A stretch of 64,000 nucleotides of DNA from Methyloligella solikamskensis (GTDB lineage: Bacteria; Pseudomonadota; Alphaproteobacteria; Rhizobiales; Methyloligellaceae): assembly GCF_042676065.1 (NCBI RefSeq), contig NZ_JBHTJO010000001.1, forward strand, positions 1,984,001 through 2,048,000, given 5' to 3'. Of the stretch, positions 56,491 through 63,588 are shown piece by piece; position 1 is the stretch's first letter, and every line of letters begins with the position of its first letter. A model generated the notes under the pieces. That model searched no databases and was not told the DNA's origin. It saw only the letters and a list, made by a program, of their open reading frames with translations. The translations under genes were made by a program, and so were the position numbers.

Positions 56491-58005
56491 TCACGTTGAG
56501 ACCGTCTTCGCCGCCGGTTTGGCTGGTGAAACGAGGGTCCAGAGCCCTGCGACGGCGAAATTGAGGATCACCGAATAGAGCGCCGCGTAAGCCGGGATCT
56601 CGAAGCCGAACACGGTCAGCGGATAGATGGACGACCCAAATCCCTGGCTCGCGGCCATGAGGGTGCCGGCGGTCATGCCGACGGCCCAACCGGCCATGAT
56701 GGCCCGGGCGCCGAAGACGCTCGTATAGAGGCCGAGCAGGATGGCGGGCAGCAGCTGGATGATCCAGATGCCGCCGAGCAGCTGGAGCTGGATGGCGTAT
56801 TCTTGGGGCAGCAGCAGAATGAAGAGGACGGCGCCAACCTTCACCACCAGGGAGACGATCTTTGCCACGCGGGCCTCTTCCGCATCCGAGCAGTTCGGCC
56901 GGAGATAGGCCTTGTGAAGGTTGCGGGTATAGAGGTTGGCGCAAGCAATGGACATGATGGCCGCCGGCACCAGGGCACCAATGGCGATAGCTGCGAAGGC
57001 GACGCCGACGAACCAGGACGAGAAGCTGTCCAGGAAGAGGGCCGGCACGGCGAAGTTGGGCCCATAGGTCTCAAAGCCGAAGGCGTAGTCCGGGTTGTCG
57101 CCGACGCCCGCCGCGATGGCCATGTAGCCGAGCAGCGCGATCAGCCCGAGCACGAAGGAATATGCGGAGAGCAGCCCGGCATTGCGACGGATCACGCCGC
57201 CGCTCGACGAGCTGAGGATACCGGTCATGCAATGGGGATAGAGGAAGAGCGCGAGCGCGGACCCAAGCGCTAGGGTCGCATAAGCGGAATACTGGCCGAG
57301 GCTGCCAGGCTCCGGCTTGGGCAGGATCAGCTTCTCCGGGGGCACGGCTGCGAAGATCGCGCCATAACCGCCGAGCTTGGCGGGGATAATCACAATGGCC
57401 GCGATCACCGTCACGAAGATCAGCATATCCTTCACAATGGCGATCAACGCTGGTGCCCGCAGGCCACTCGTGTAGGTGAAGGCGGCAAGGATCAGGAAGG
57501 CGATGATCAGCGGCATATGGCCGAGCCAGCCCTCGGTCTGGAAACCCAGGGCGCCGATCACGACCTCCATGCCGACGAGCTGGAGCGCGATATAGGGCAT
57601 GGTGGCGAACAGCCCCGTGCAGGCGATCGCCAAGGCCAGATGCTTGTTTTCGAACCGGTCTTCGACGAAATCCGCCGCCGTCACGTGCCCCTTCGCGTGA
57701 GCGATGCGCCAGAGCTTCGGAAACACCAGATAGAGGATCGGGTAGATCAGGATCGTATACGGCACGGCGAAGAAGCCGAGCGCGCCGACGCCGTAGACGA
57801 GCGCGGGCACCGCGATAAAGGTGTAGGCCGTATAGAGATCGCCGCCGAGCAGGAACCAGGTCACCACGGTGCCGAAGCGGCGGCCGCCCAGGCCCCACTC
57901 ATGCAGGACGTTCAGGTCGGCCTTGCGCCAGCGGGCGGCGACGAAGCCGACCCAGGTGACGAAAAGAAACAGCCCGACGAAAACGGACGTAGCGACGAGA
58001 TCCAA
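56491..58005 (-). CDS. Sodium:solute symporter family permease
   Basis: A 504-residue permease of the SSS family with about 13 helices. The N-terminal FVGLFLFVTWVGFVAARWRK and HEWGLGGRRFGTVVTWFLLGGDLYTAYTF resemble monocarboxylate permeases (MctP group), including the GGRxFG and GDLYTAYTF blocks. The conserved KGHVTAADFVEDRFENKHLAL follows. The start is a TTG at 58003-58005 behind a GGGGGG stretch. It is the second gene of a pair with the DUF3311 protein 36 bases upstream, which is the usual companion of such permeases. The solute, perhaps a short carboxylic acid, is an inference. Confidence 0.9.
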   Translation of the reverse strand: MDLVATSVFVGLFLFVTWVGFVAARWRKADLNVLHEWGLGGRRFGTVVTWFLLGGDLYTAYTFIAVPALVYGVGALGFFAVPYTILIYPILYLVFPKLWRIAHAKGHVTAADFVEDRFENKHLALAIACTGLFATMPYIALQLVGMEVVIGALGFQTEGWLGHMPLIIAFLILAAFTYTSGLRAPALIAIVKDMLIFVTVIAAIVIIPAKLGGYGAIFAAVPPEKLILPKPEPGSLGQYSAYATLALGSALALFLYPHCMTGILSSSSGGVIRRNAGLLSAYSFVLGLIALLGYMAIAAGVGDNPDYAFGFETYGPNFAVPALFLDSFSSWFVGVAFAAIAIGALVPAAIMSIACANLYTRNLHKAYLRPNCSDAEEARVAKIVSLVVKVGAVLFILLLPQEYAIQLQLLGGIWIIQLLPAILLGLYTSVFGARAIMAGWAVGMTAGTLMAASQGFGSSIYPLTVFGFEIPAYAALYSVILNFAVAGLWTLVSPAKPAAKTVST

Positions 58006-58041
58006 GGCGAAGCGCCCCCCAACGGTTCGCGGTTACAGGTC

Positions 58042-58266
58042 CTACGGCTCCTGTCCGCCGTTCTTATCCAACGCGTAGACGACGGCCACGATCAGCGCGC
58101 CGACCAGCACGAAGCCGAGCTGAAACCAGTAGAAAAATGGGATGCCGAGAAGCTCCGGCGCAAGACGGTCGTAGAGCGGCACGGACAGGACGACGATGAA
58201 CGGAATCGCGAAGAGGAAGCGCGGCCAGTACCGCCGCCAGCCTGTCTTCGGCGTCGTATCGCTCAT
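58042..58266 (-). CDS. DUF3311 family small membrane protein
   Basis: A 74-residue protein with two helices (FLFAIPFIVVLSVPLYDRL and GIPFFYWFQLGFVLVGALIVAVVY). The PLYDRLAPELLGIPFFYWFQL sequence is the DUF3311 signature, found next to SSS permeases as an apparent accessory subunit. A GGGGGGA site precedes the ATG. It marks the left border of the ordinary chromosomal genes before the phage-like region. Confidence 0.93.
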   Translation of the reverse strand: MSDTTPKTGWRRYWPRFLFAIPFIVVLSVPLYDRLAPELLGIPFFYWFQLGFVLVGALIVAVVYALDKNGGQEP

Positions 58267-58355
58267 GGGCGTCCCCCCTTCGAATGCCTCGCGCGGCTCT
58301 ATCGCCGCCCGCTCCGCCCTTCACTATTTCTTCGCAAGGGGCGCGTCAAAATTTG

Positions 58356-58481
58356 AATTCCCTGTTCCCTGGGAAATTTCAGGGAACCCGCTGCCTGCGA
58401 CTTGTTTCCGCCGCCAGAGTCCCAGTAATTTCAGCTGCCTATCACCTATCCCCGTAGAAATAACAGGGAACTTGCAGGGAT
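58356..58481. repeat. TTCCCTG / CAGGGAA repeat cluster
   Basis: Two tandem TTCCCTG units (58358-58371) are followed by inverted copies CAGGGAA at 58380-58386 and 58464-58470, and CAGGGAT at 58475-58481. The stretch is more AT-rich than its surroundings and lies exactly between the chromosomal DUF3311 gene and the phage-like HNH gene. CAGGGAA-rich repeats of this kind are common at island borders in Hyphomicrobiales, so this may mark the left edge of the insertion. Confidence 0.5.
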
Positions 58482-58832
58482 TTAGTCATCCCGTCGAACG
58501 ACGGTCCCGTTGAGCTTTCTTTTCCAAGGCGACTGGCGACCGCAAGGCATGGGCGATTTCGGCCTATGGGCTCCGATCATGCGGTTGTATACCCGATGGG
58601 ACTTGGCGATCGCGCTCATATCCGAGCTAGTCTTGCTCCTATGACATTTCCTGTGCGCCAAGCGCCAGTTGCTTTCCTCGTCCAATCCGCCGAGGGCAAG
58701 GGGGATTTCGTGTTCGACATCCCATGCTTCCCTATACTCGTTCACACGTCCTCCGCAGATATGGCATATCCCTTTTGCGTTATTGAAAACAGCAATCCGC
58801 TGCTTCGCCGATAGACGTTTTCGCCTGACCAT
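58482..58832 (-). CDS. HNH endonuclease
   Basis: A 116-residue HNH nuclease. The core is CHICGG, then AWDVEHEIPLALGGLDEESNW and RLAHRKCHRSKTSSD, giving the two CxxC-type zinc ligands (CxxC and the later HRKCH) and the catalytic His of VEHEIP. The tail is basic. The ATG at 58832 is chosen over an upstream GTG because GGGGGAAAAG precedes it. It lies downstream of the recombination pair in the same direction, as in many phage early regions. Confidence 0.88.
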   Translation of the reverse strand: MVRRKRLSAKQRIAVFNNAKGICHICGGRVNEYREAWDVEHEIPLALGGLDEESNWRLAHRKCHRSKTSSDMSAIAKSHRVYNRMIGAHRPKSPMPCGRQSPWKRKLNGTVVRRDD

Positions 58833-58871
58833 AATTCTTTTCCCCCGTGTCGTCGCCACAGGTCCGCTTCG

Positions 58872-59528
58872 CTAGGACACCGCCTCAATGGCCTCCAATA
58901 TGGCGGCGGTGGGCCCGTGGTCTCGGCGGTACTTTTCGACCTTCTCAACCACCTCCAGCAATTCCTCATTGAACCGCCCCACCGCAGAGGCGAGCTCCTC
59001 GATATAAGGTTCGTCCCGCCAAGCTCGCTTTACGATCAATGGTAAATTTGGCCAGTAGATTACTAAATCGATCCAGTCGCGTTCGGTGATCCAGAGGATC
59101 CCCTGGCACTGGGCTTTGTGCTCTTCGGGAAATTCATCCCGTAGCAAGCAGTCAAGATGGAGGTGCGCCATCTTCGTCTTGATTTCGATCGCACCTTTCG
59201 TTCCGAGCAGCCCATCCGGACTACAGCCCGTATCGCCTCGCCGTATGAAGCCAACCTGGTCCGGGTCTGTATCAGTCAGAAAAGCGTAAAGGTCGCGGGC
59301 CTCCGCTTCCATGACGCGGCCGCGTTCCATATGAGCATTCGTATAGTTTTCCATGGGAACGCCCGTGAGACGCTCTCCAGCCAACTTCAGAAGATACGTG
59401 CGACGTGCTTTGCTCTCCTTGCCACCTCGACCTTTAGCAAGAAGGCAGGAGAATTCTGACGCTGTCGGGATCCCAGCTCTCGCCAAAGCCCACTTCTCGG
59501 AACCCTGCTCACAATTCAGTACAAGCAT
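58872..59528 (-). CDS. YqaJ-type phage recombination exonuclease
   Basis: A 218-residue lambda-exonuclease-like nuclease (YqaJ family). Conserved parts are EQGSEKWALARAGIPTASEF near the N-terminus, the catalytic SPDGLL (Asp105) and IEIKTK (Glu115, Lys117), and the HxxQCQG helix (HKAQCQGILWIT). It degrades one strand of duplex ends to expose single strands for annealing. Its ATG overlaps the stop of the ERF gene (ATGA), so the exonuclease and annealase are made together as a two-part recombinase. By eye, GC content here is lower than in flanking genes. Confidence 0.92.
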   Translation of the reverse strand: MLVLNCEQGSEKWALARAGIPTASEFSCLLAKGRGGKESKARRTYLLKLAGERLTGVPMENYTNAHMERGRVMEAEARDLYAFLTDTDPDQVGFIRRGDTGCSPDGLLGTKGAIEIKTKMAHLHLDCLLRDEFPEEHKAQCQGILWITERDWIDLVIYWPNLPLIVKRAWRDEPYIEELASAVGRFNEELLEVVEKVEKYRRDHGPTAAILEAIEAVS

Positions 59529-60274
59529 CAGGATGCCCTCTCTTTAGCGTCCAGAACTTGAAGCGCGCGGTCAAAATCCCGCAACGCGATATCGTCCAAC
59601 CGGGTCACCTTTAGGAAGCGGCAGAGCCGTGACTCGTCAGCCTGCATTTCATCCAACCTCGCTTGGAGCTGATGTTTCTGCTCCTCGCTTATGCAAGGCG
59701 TCTTGGTAGCGTCATCACCATCGTCGTCGTCTCCGCGAGAGGTGAGATTGAGAAGCGCTGCCGCTGAGTAACGCTTCCCATAACTTGTGGAGGAGCCGAC
59801 AGCCTGAACCGGGTTCTTGCTGCCGGAAGTGTCGACCGGAAGCCTCATCACGGATTCCTCGCTGTGACCGAGCTTGTGGCTGAGGATTCCCGTTACGATG
59901 ATTTGGCTTTTCTCTTGGTGAGTCCGGAACGTCAGGGTGAAGCCATATTTTGAAAGAATAGGTTTGATGGCTTCGTTGATATCTTCCCACAGCGCATAAC
60001 TGGTGGATTTGCCGCCCTTCGGATGTGTGATCGATCCGCGTTCGGGTATCACCGGCAGCTTCGCCTGCATTGAGGAAAGCGCCTTCAGGAATGCTTTCTT
60101 GGCATCCTGGGTAGCCGTGCGCTCTTGAAGCTGTATCAGGCGATCGAGCTTCGCGGCACTCACCGCTGGCTCCGTTAGCGCAGTCTGTAGCATGTCAAGC
60201 AGCACACTGGAGTCAGCCGTAGCACTTGGTTTCGGCGACGCTGAACCTGATGGGCAGCACCTATTGTTCATCAT
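59528..60274 (-). CDS. ERF family single-strand annealing protein
   Basis: A 248-residue phage-type annealase. The ERF signature is visible as DAKKAFLKALSSMQAKLPVI, SYALWEDINEAIKPILSKYGFTLTF and SSTSYGKRYSAAALLNL, followed by an acidic DDDDGDD stretch. An N-terminal Ser/Pro linker and a C-terminal helical region with LARLDEMQADESR-type sequence (LQARLDEMQADESRL) complete it. The ATG at 60272-60274 (second Met follows) has an AGGGGA site and is preferred over the 38-codon upstream extension. It is the first gene of the minus-strand unit with YqaJ and HNH, and is divergent from the unknown 60514 gene. Confidence 0.9.
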   Translation of the reverse strand: MMNNRCCPSGSASPKPSATADSSVLLDMLQTALTEPAVSAAKLDRLIQLQERTATQDAKKAFLKALSSMQAKLPVIPERGSITHPKGGKSTSYALWEDINEAIKPILSKYGFTLTFRTHQEKSQIIVTGILSHKLGHSEESVMRLPVDTSGSKNPVQAVGSSTSYGKRYSAAALLNLTSRGDDDDGDDATKTPCISEEQKHQLQARLDEMQADESRLCRFLKVTRLDDIALRDFDRALQVLDAKERAS

Positions 60275-60446
60275 TGGATCCCCTACGAGTTTGTGCCGTT
60301 TGTTCTTCTGGTTACGCCGTTCGCTTGAGCAACGGTCGCCGGCATGCACGCTCCTCTGGGCATAGAAGTCCAGCTTGAATGGCACCAATTCTCAGCTGCC
60401 CTGAACTCGACCCTCTGGCTGCCGACAATCCTCTTATTTGCTTTTG

Positions 60447-60467
60447 AAGAATGTCTTGACACTTCTT
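60447..60467. promoter_or_regulatory. Candidate operator palindrome in the divergent control region
   Basis: TGTC-TT-GACA flanked by AAGAA and TTCTT (offset by one C) forms an imperfect inverted repeat. It covers the -35 hexamer TTGACA (60456-60461) of the rightward promoter, the position expected for a repressor. Confidence 0.5.
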
Positions 60468-60484
60468 TTCCCCAACCTTATGTG
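60456..60484 (+). promoter_or_regulatory. Rightward promoter of the unknown gene / methyltransferase unit
   Basis: A consensus -35 TTGACA (60456-60461), 17-base spacer and TATGTG as -10 (60479-60484). The start of transcription would be near 60491, which rules out the GTG at 60487 as the start codon. Confidence 0.7.
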
Positions 60485-60513
60485 AAGTGCCGATGTATTC
60501 TTCATTGAAAGCC

Positions 60514-61179
60514 ATGTCGTTCTCGCGCGGACAGATCGAATGGGCGCTTGCACAAGTTGTTGCCCCCTCGCATCGCTGCGTCGAGGAGGATGAGGGCTTT
60601 CTGAAAATGAAGATAAAGCGTCTGGTCGATCTCGATCGGAAGCACGGGATCGATCCATTCCAGGACCACCCGGGCTTGGGGAGATTTGCTTTCTTCGAGG
60701 GCAAATCCCCGGGCAAGGGGCATGCGATTTCCTACACCTCGTATGATGCCTTCGCATTACTCATCGGGGTTCAGCTGTTGGATGCGAACGTGCCGCAGTC
60801 CGCGGTTATCCGGCTCCTGAGACATGTTCGCCCCCTGCTCAAGCATGCCTACGGCGAGATCTTGAGCCGGGACCCGATGGAAATCGCAGGTTCGAAGCAA
60901 GATCTGGAAAATAGGATCAAGCGCGGCCAGCTCGCTACTGATCCAAGTAAAATGCAATTTCTGGTTCTTGCTTCAGGAGCCGCAGCCGAATTCTTAACGG
61001 CAAGAGCGAATGACGGCGAGGTGGCAAACTTCGCACAGTCGCCCGATGAGCTGGTGAGTGTCGTTGCGCACCTCACCCTCGTCTCCCCACCGGTCTTGGT
61101 CTTCGAGATCGCAAACCGCGCCCATCAACTCGTTTGGTGGTTAAGGGCGGCTCCTAGCATCCAGCGCGGTCGTCACTAA
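60514..61179 (+). CDS. Unknown phage-region protein (221 aa)
   Basis: A protein I do not recognise. It begins MSFSRGQIEWALAQVVAP, followed by a charged helix (LKMKIKRLVDLDRKHG) and a helical middle part (DAFALLIGVQLLDANVPQSAVIRLLRHVRPLL). The second half is mixed and ends in a Trp pair followed by basic residues (HQLVWWLRAAPSIQRGRH). The early helix-turn-like segment and its position as the first gene opposite the recombination unit suggest a regulator, but this is inference. The start is uncertain: an ATG at 60493 would be nearly leaderless, and the ATG at 60514 is preferred. The methyltransferase gene follows after 18 bases. Confidence 0.65.
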   Translation: MSFSRGQIEWALAQVVAPSHRCVEEDEGFLKMKIKRLVDLDRKHGIDPFQDHPGLGRFAFFEGKSPGKGHAISYTSYDAFALLIGVQLLDANVPQSAVIRLLRHVRPLLKHAYGEILSRDPMEIAGSKQDLENRIKRGQLATDPSKMQFLVLASGAAAEFLTARANDGEVANFAQSPDELVSVVAHLTLVSPPVLVFEIANRAHQLVWWLRAAPSIQRGRH

Positions 61180-61197
61180 CGATCCAAGAGGACAGAA

Positions 61198-62580
61198 ATG
61201 TCCAACACGCAAAGTAAGACTCGTGAGGTATCTCTTGATCCCTCACCCCACTCTCTTCCACGCCTCAAAGTCCAGTCGCGGAAGATCAAATCTCTCAAGC
61301 CCTACAGCAACAATGCTCGGAAGCATTCCAAGAAGCAGATTCACCAGATCGCGGAGAGCATTAAAGCTTTCGGCTTCAGTGTCCCGATCCTCATTGACGA
61401 GGATGATGTGCTCATTGCCGGTCACGGGCGTCTTGAAGCCGCAAAACGGTTGAATTTTGATGCGGTCCCAACCATCCGGCTCGACCACTTGGACGACGCG
61501 CAGAAGCGGGCCTTCATCCTTGCGGACAACCGTCTGGCGGAGAACGCGAGTTGGGATGAGCAGGCTCTCTCAGTCGAGTTCCAGAGCCTCGTAGAATTCA
61601 ATGCGGACGTCCCGCTAACGATTACAGGCTTCGACGTCCCTGAAATCGATAGCTTGCTTGAGTTCTCCCCTGTCGACGAGACGGGAGATGCCGAGACGGA
61701 GACGGCGGAGATTGACACAGAGGCACCAGCTGTCTCGCGTCCAGGAGACCTTTGGGAACTCGGTCCGCATAGGCTTCTATGCGGTGACGCTCGTGACCCC
61801 CGTGCCTACCTTCGATTGCTCGGGGGGCAGAAGGCTCGAATGGTGATTACCGACCCGCCGTTTAATGTTCGGATCAACGGGCATGTAGGAGGTTTAGGTC
61901 GTGTGAAACATCGCGAGTTTCCGATGGCCTCAGGTGAGATGTCAGAGGAGCAGTTCACCAACTTCCTCACCGAGGTCTTCTCCAATCTGACAGCGCACAG
62001 CGTGGATGGGTCCATCCACTACGTATTCGCCGATTGGCGTCACTTGTATGAGTATCTCAGCGCGGGTCGATCTGCGTATACGGAGCAGAAAAATCTCGCG
62101 GTCTGGGCTAAACACAATGCCGGAATGGGATCATTTTATCGTGCTCAGCACGAACTCGTTATGATCTTCAAGAGCGGCTCGAGCTCTCACATAAACAACT
62201 TCGACCTCGGACAACACGGTCGGCATCGGACGAATGTGTGGAACTACGCAGGCGTCAATGGCTTTCGCAAGGGCCGCGACGACGACCTCTCGCTTCACCC
62301 CACAGTAAGACCAGTCCCTCTCATCGCGGATGCAATCTTAGATTGCTCTGAGCCCGGCGACATGATCCTCGACTGCTTTTGTGGGAGCGGAACTGTTTTC
62401 CTGGCCGCTCATCGGACCGGCCGAAAAGCTTTCGCTATCGAGCTGGACCCGCGCTACGTCGACGTCGCGGTGAGACGGTGGCAGAAGCAGACTGGCGAAC
62501 AAGCCATGCATTCTGAAAAACAGGTCGCCTTCGACGTGGTCTCTAACCACGTGGGCGAGGAGGTATCCCATGTCGAATGA
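61198..62580 (+). CDS. ParB-like domain / DNA methyltransferase fusion
   Basis: A 460-residue protein. Residues about 25-115 form a ParB/Srx nuclease-like domain with LKPYSNNARKHSKKQIHQIA and VLIAGHGRLEAAKRL. An acidic linker (ETGDAETETAEIDTE) follows, and a beta-class methyltransferase with DPPF at 219-222 comes before the SAM-binding FCGSG at 394-398. The LGPHRLLCGDARD segment is typical of phage ParB-methyltransferase fusions. Such enzymes modify adenine N6 or cytosine N4, and the target site is unknown. No matching restriction gene lies beside it, so it is likely an orphan phage methylase. It overlaps the DUF5681 gene by 11 bases. Confidence 0.92.
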   Translation: MSNTQSKTREVSLDPSPHSLPRLKVQSRKIKSLKPYSNNARKHSKKQIHQIAESIKAFGFSVPILIDEDDVLIAGHGRLEAAKRLNFDAVPTIRLDHLDDAQKRAFILADNRLAENASWDEQALSVEFQSLVEFNADVPLTITGFDVPEIDSLLEFSPVDETGDAETETAEIDTEAPAVSRPGDLWELGPHRLLCGDARDPRAYLRLLGGQKARMVITDPPFNVRINGHVGGLGRVKHREFPMASGEMSEEQFTNFLTEVFSNLTAHSVDGSIHYVFADWRHLYEYLSAGRSAYTEQKNLAVWAKHNAGMGSFYRAQHELVMIFKSGSSSHINNFDLGQHGRHRTNVWNYAGVNGFRKGRDDDLSLHPTVRPVPLIADAILDCSEPGDMILDCFCGSGTVFLAAHRTGRKAFAIELDPRYVDVAVRRWQKQTGEQAMHSEKQVAFDVVSNHVGEEVSHVE

Positions 62581-62995
62581 TCAGCCAACCGGCGATTACG
62601 AAGTGGGCTACTGCAAGCCGCCGGCTCACACCCAATTCAAGCCAGGCCAATCCGGAAATCCGAAGGGTCGACCGAAGAGAGAAGTATCGCTTCTGGACGC
62701 TCTCTCAAATGCCTGCGGTCGACCGGTGAAAATGCGCGAAGGCGGTCAAGAGATCATAGTGAGCAGTTTGGAGGCGATGATCACGCGACAAGTCACAGAG
62801 GCAATCCAAGGGGATGCCGCCGCGCTCAGACTGCTGCTACCGGTTATCGAGCGATGGCTTCAACCAACCCAAAGTGGCGCTGAAACTTTGCACAAGGAGG
62901 TTCATGTCGATCGGCTTCGAGAGAAGATCAACAAGATTACTGAACGACAAATGCCAAGCGATAGCATATCAAAGCGGGGGGGTGATCCCAATTAA
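62570..62995 (+). CDS. DUF5681 domain protein
   Basis: A 141-residue protein with the DUF5681 signature VGYCKPPAHTQFKPGQSGNPKGRPK near residues 12-36, followed by a helical region. In prophages and gene transfer agents this protein often lies next to the terminase large subunit and may act in packaging. Here nothing of a terminase follows. Its ATG lies 11 bases inside the methyltransferase gene. The C-terminus after NKITERQMPSD is short and polar. Confidence 0.88.
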   Translation: MSNDQPTGDYEVGYCKPPAHTQFKPGQSGNPKGRPKREVSLLDALSNACGRPVKMREGGQEIIVSSLEAMITRQVTEAIQGDAAALRLLLPVIERWLQPTQSGAETLHKEVHVDRLREKINKITERQMPSDSISKRGGDPN

Positions 62996-63203
62996 TTGAC
63001 GACGGTCATCCTCGCCTTGTGACCCCTGCCAAACACCTTCAGTTCCAGAACGTCTGACTATGGGTCTTACCCGAACTCGCGACGGAGCGGTGCCCTCCTA
63101 ATAAGATCGCCGAGGTGCCGGGCGGTGGCACCTCGGCGAAAGGCTGGTTCAGCAGAGCACGTCCTCACAATACCGTTTGTCGGGCATATGTTCGGCCAAT
63201 GCC
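62996..63203. other. Non-coding stretch with a perfect hairpin
   Basis: No gene is supported here. A perfect 11-bp stem GCCGAGGTGCC / GGCACCTCGGC (63109-63119 and 63127-63137) with a 7-base loop is present. It is not followed by T on the plus strand, so termination is doubtful. Confidence 0.5.
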
Positions 63204-63464
63204 TCATAGGGTGTCCTGGATCGGAACCTTGCCGACTTCGGGGCTCAGGAACGTAGATGTGGCTGTAAAGCAGGATCAACATATCCGAGAGCGTGCGGGG
63301 GTCCTCGCCGAACCCCCTCGGTCAACTCGGCTACGCGTAATCGCACTGGCGCAGCTCCCTCGAGCGAAATGCGTCTTCCCCGTGAGCGATGGCTGCAAGC
63401 GCTCTATCCGTGTCCATGATGCCGTAGACTTCTGGAGACACCGATGCTAGCAAGCCGTCAATGG
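63204..63464 (-). pseudogene. Frameshifted gene remnant abutting tRNA-Lys
   Basis: Translation of the minus strand from the tRNA edge gives coding-like sequence in three successive frames: VSPEVYGIMDTDRALAAIA and GEDAFRSRELRQCDYA, a stop, then ELTEGVRRGPPHALGYVDPA and LQPHLRS, another shift, and FLSPEVGKVPIQDTL before a stop at 63204. Two single-base shifts would restore one frame. The 5' part is cut off at the tRNA gene. I do not recognise the protein. This looks like the C-terminal remnant of a gene broken by insertion or deletion at the tRNA. Confidence 0.45.
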
Positions 63465-63540
63465 GAGCCGGTAGCTCAGCTGGTAGAGCAACTGACTTTT
63501 AATCAGTAGGTCCAGGGTTCGAATCCCTGCCGGCTCACCA
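63465..63540 (+). tRNA. tRNA-Lys (anticodon UUU)
   Basis: A 76-base tRNA. The acceptor stem GAGCCGG (63465-63471) pairs with CCGGCTC, followed by A and an encoded CCA. The D-arm is GCTCAGCTGGTAGAGC, the anticodon loop is CTTTTAA with TTT at 63498-63500, and the T-loop is TTCGAAT. It borders the phage-like region. Confidence 0.98.
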
Positions 63541-63588
63541 TTTACCCCATGAGTTGACCAAACTCCGGCTGCTCGCGACGCGAGATAA

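Noticed and set aside
63115..63450. A 111-codon plus-strand frame left of tRNA-Lys
   Set aside because: Low coding quality, and it is antisense to the better-supported gene remnant on the minus strand.
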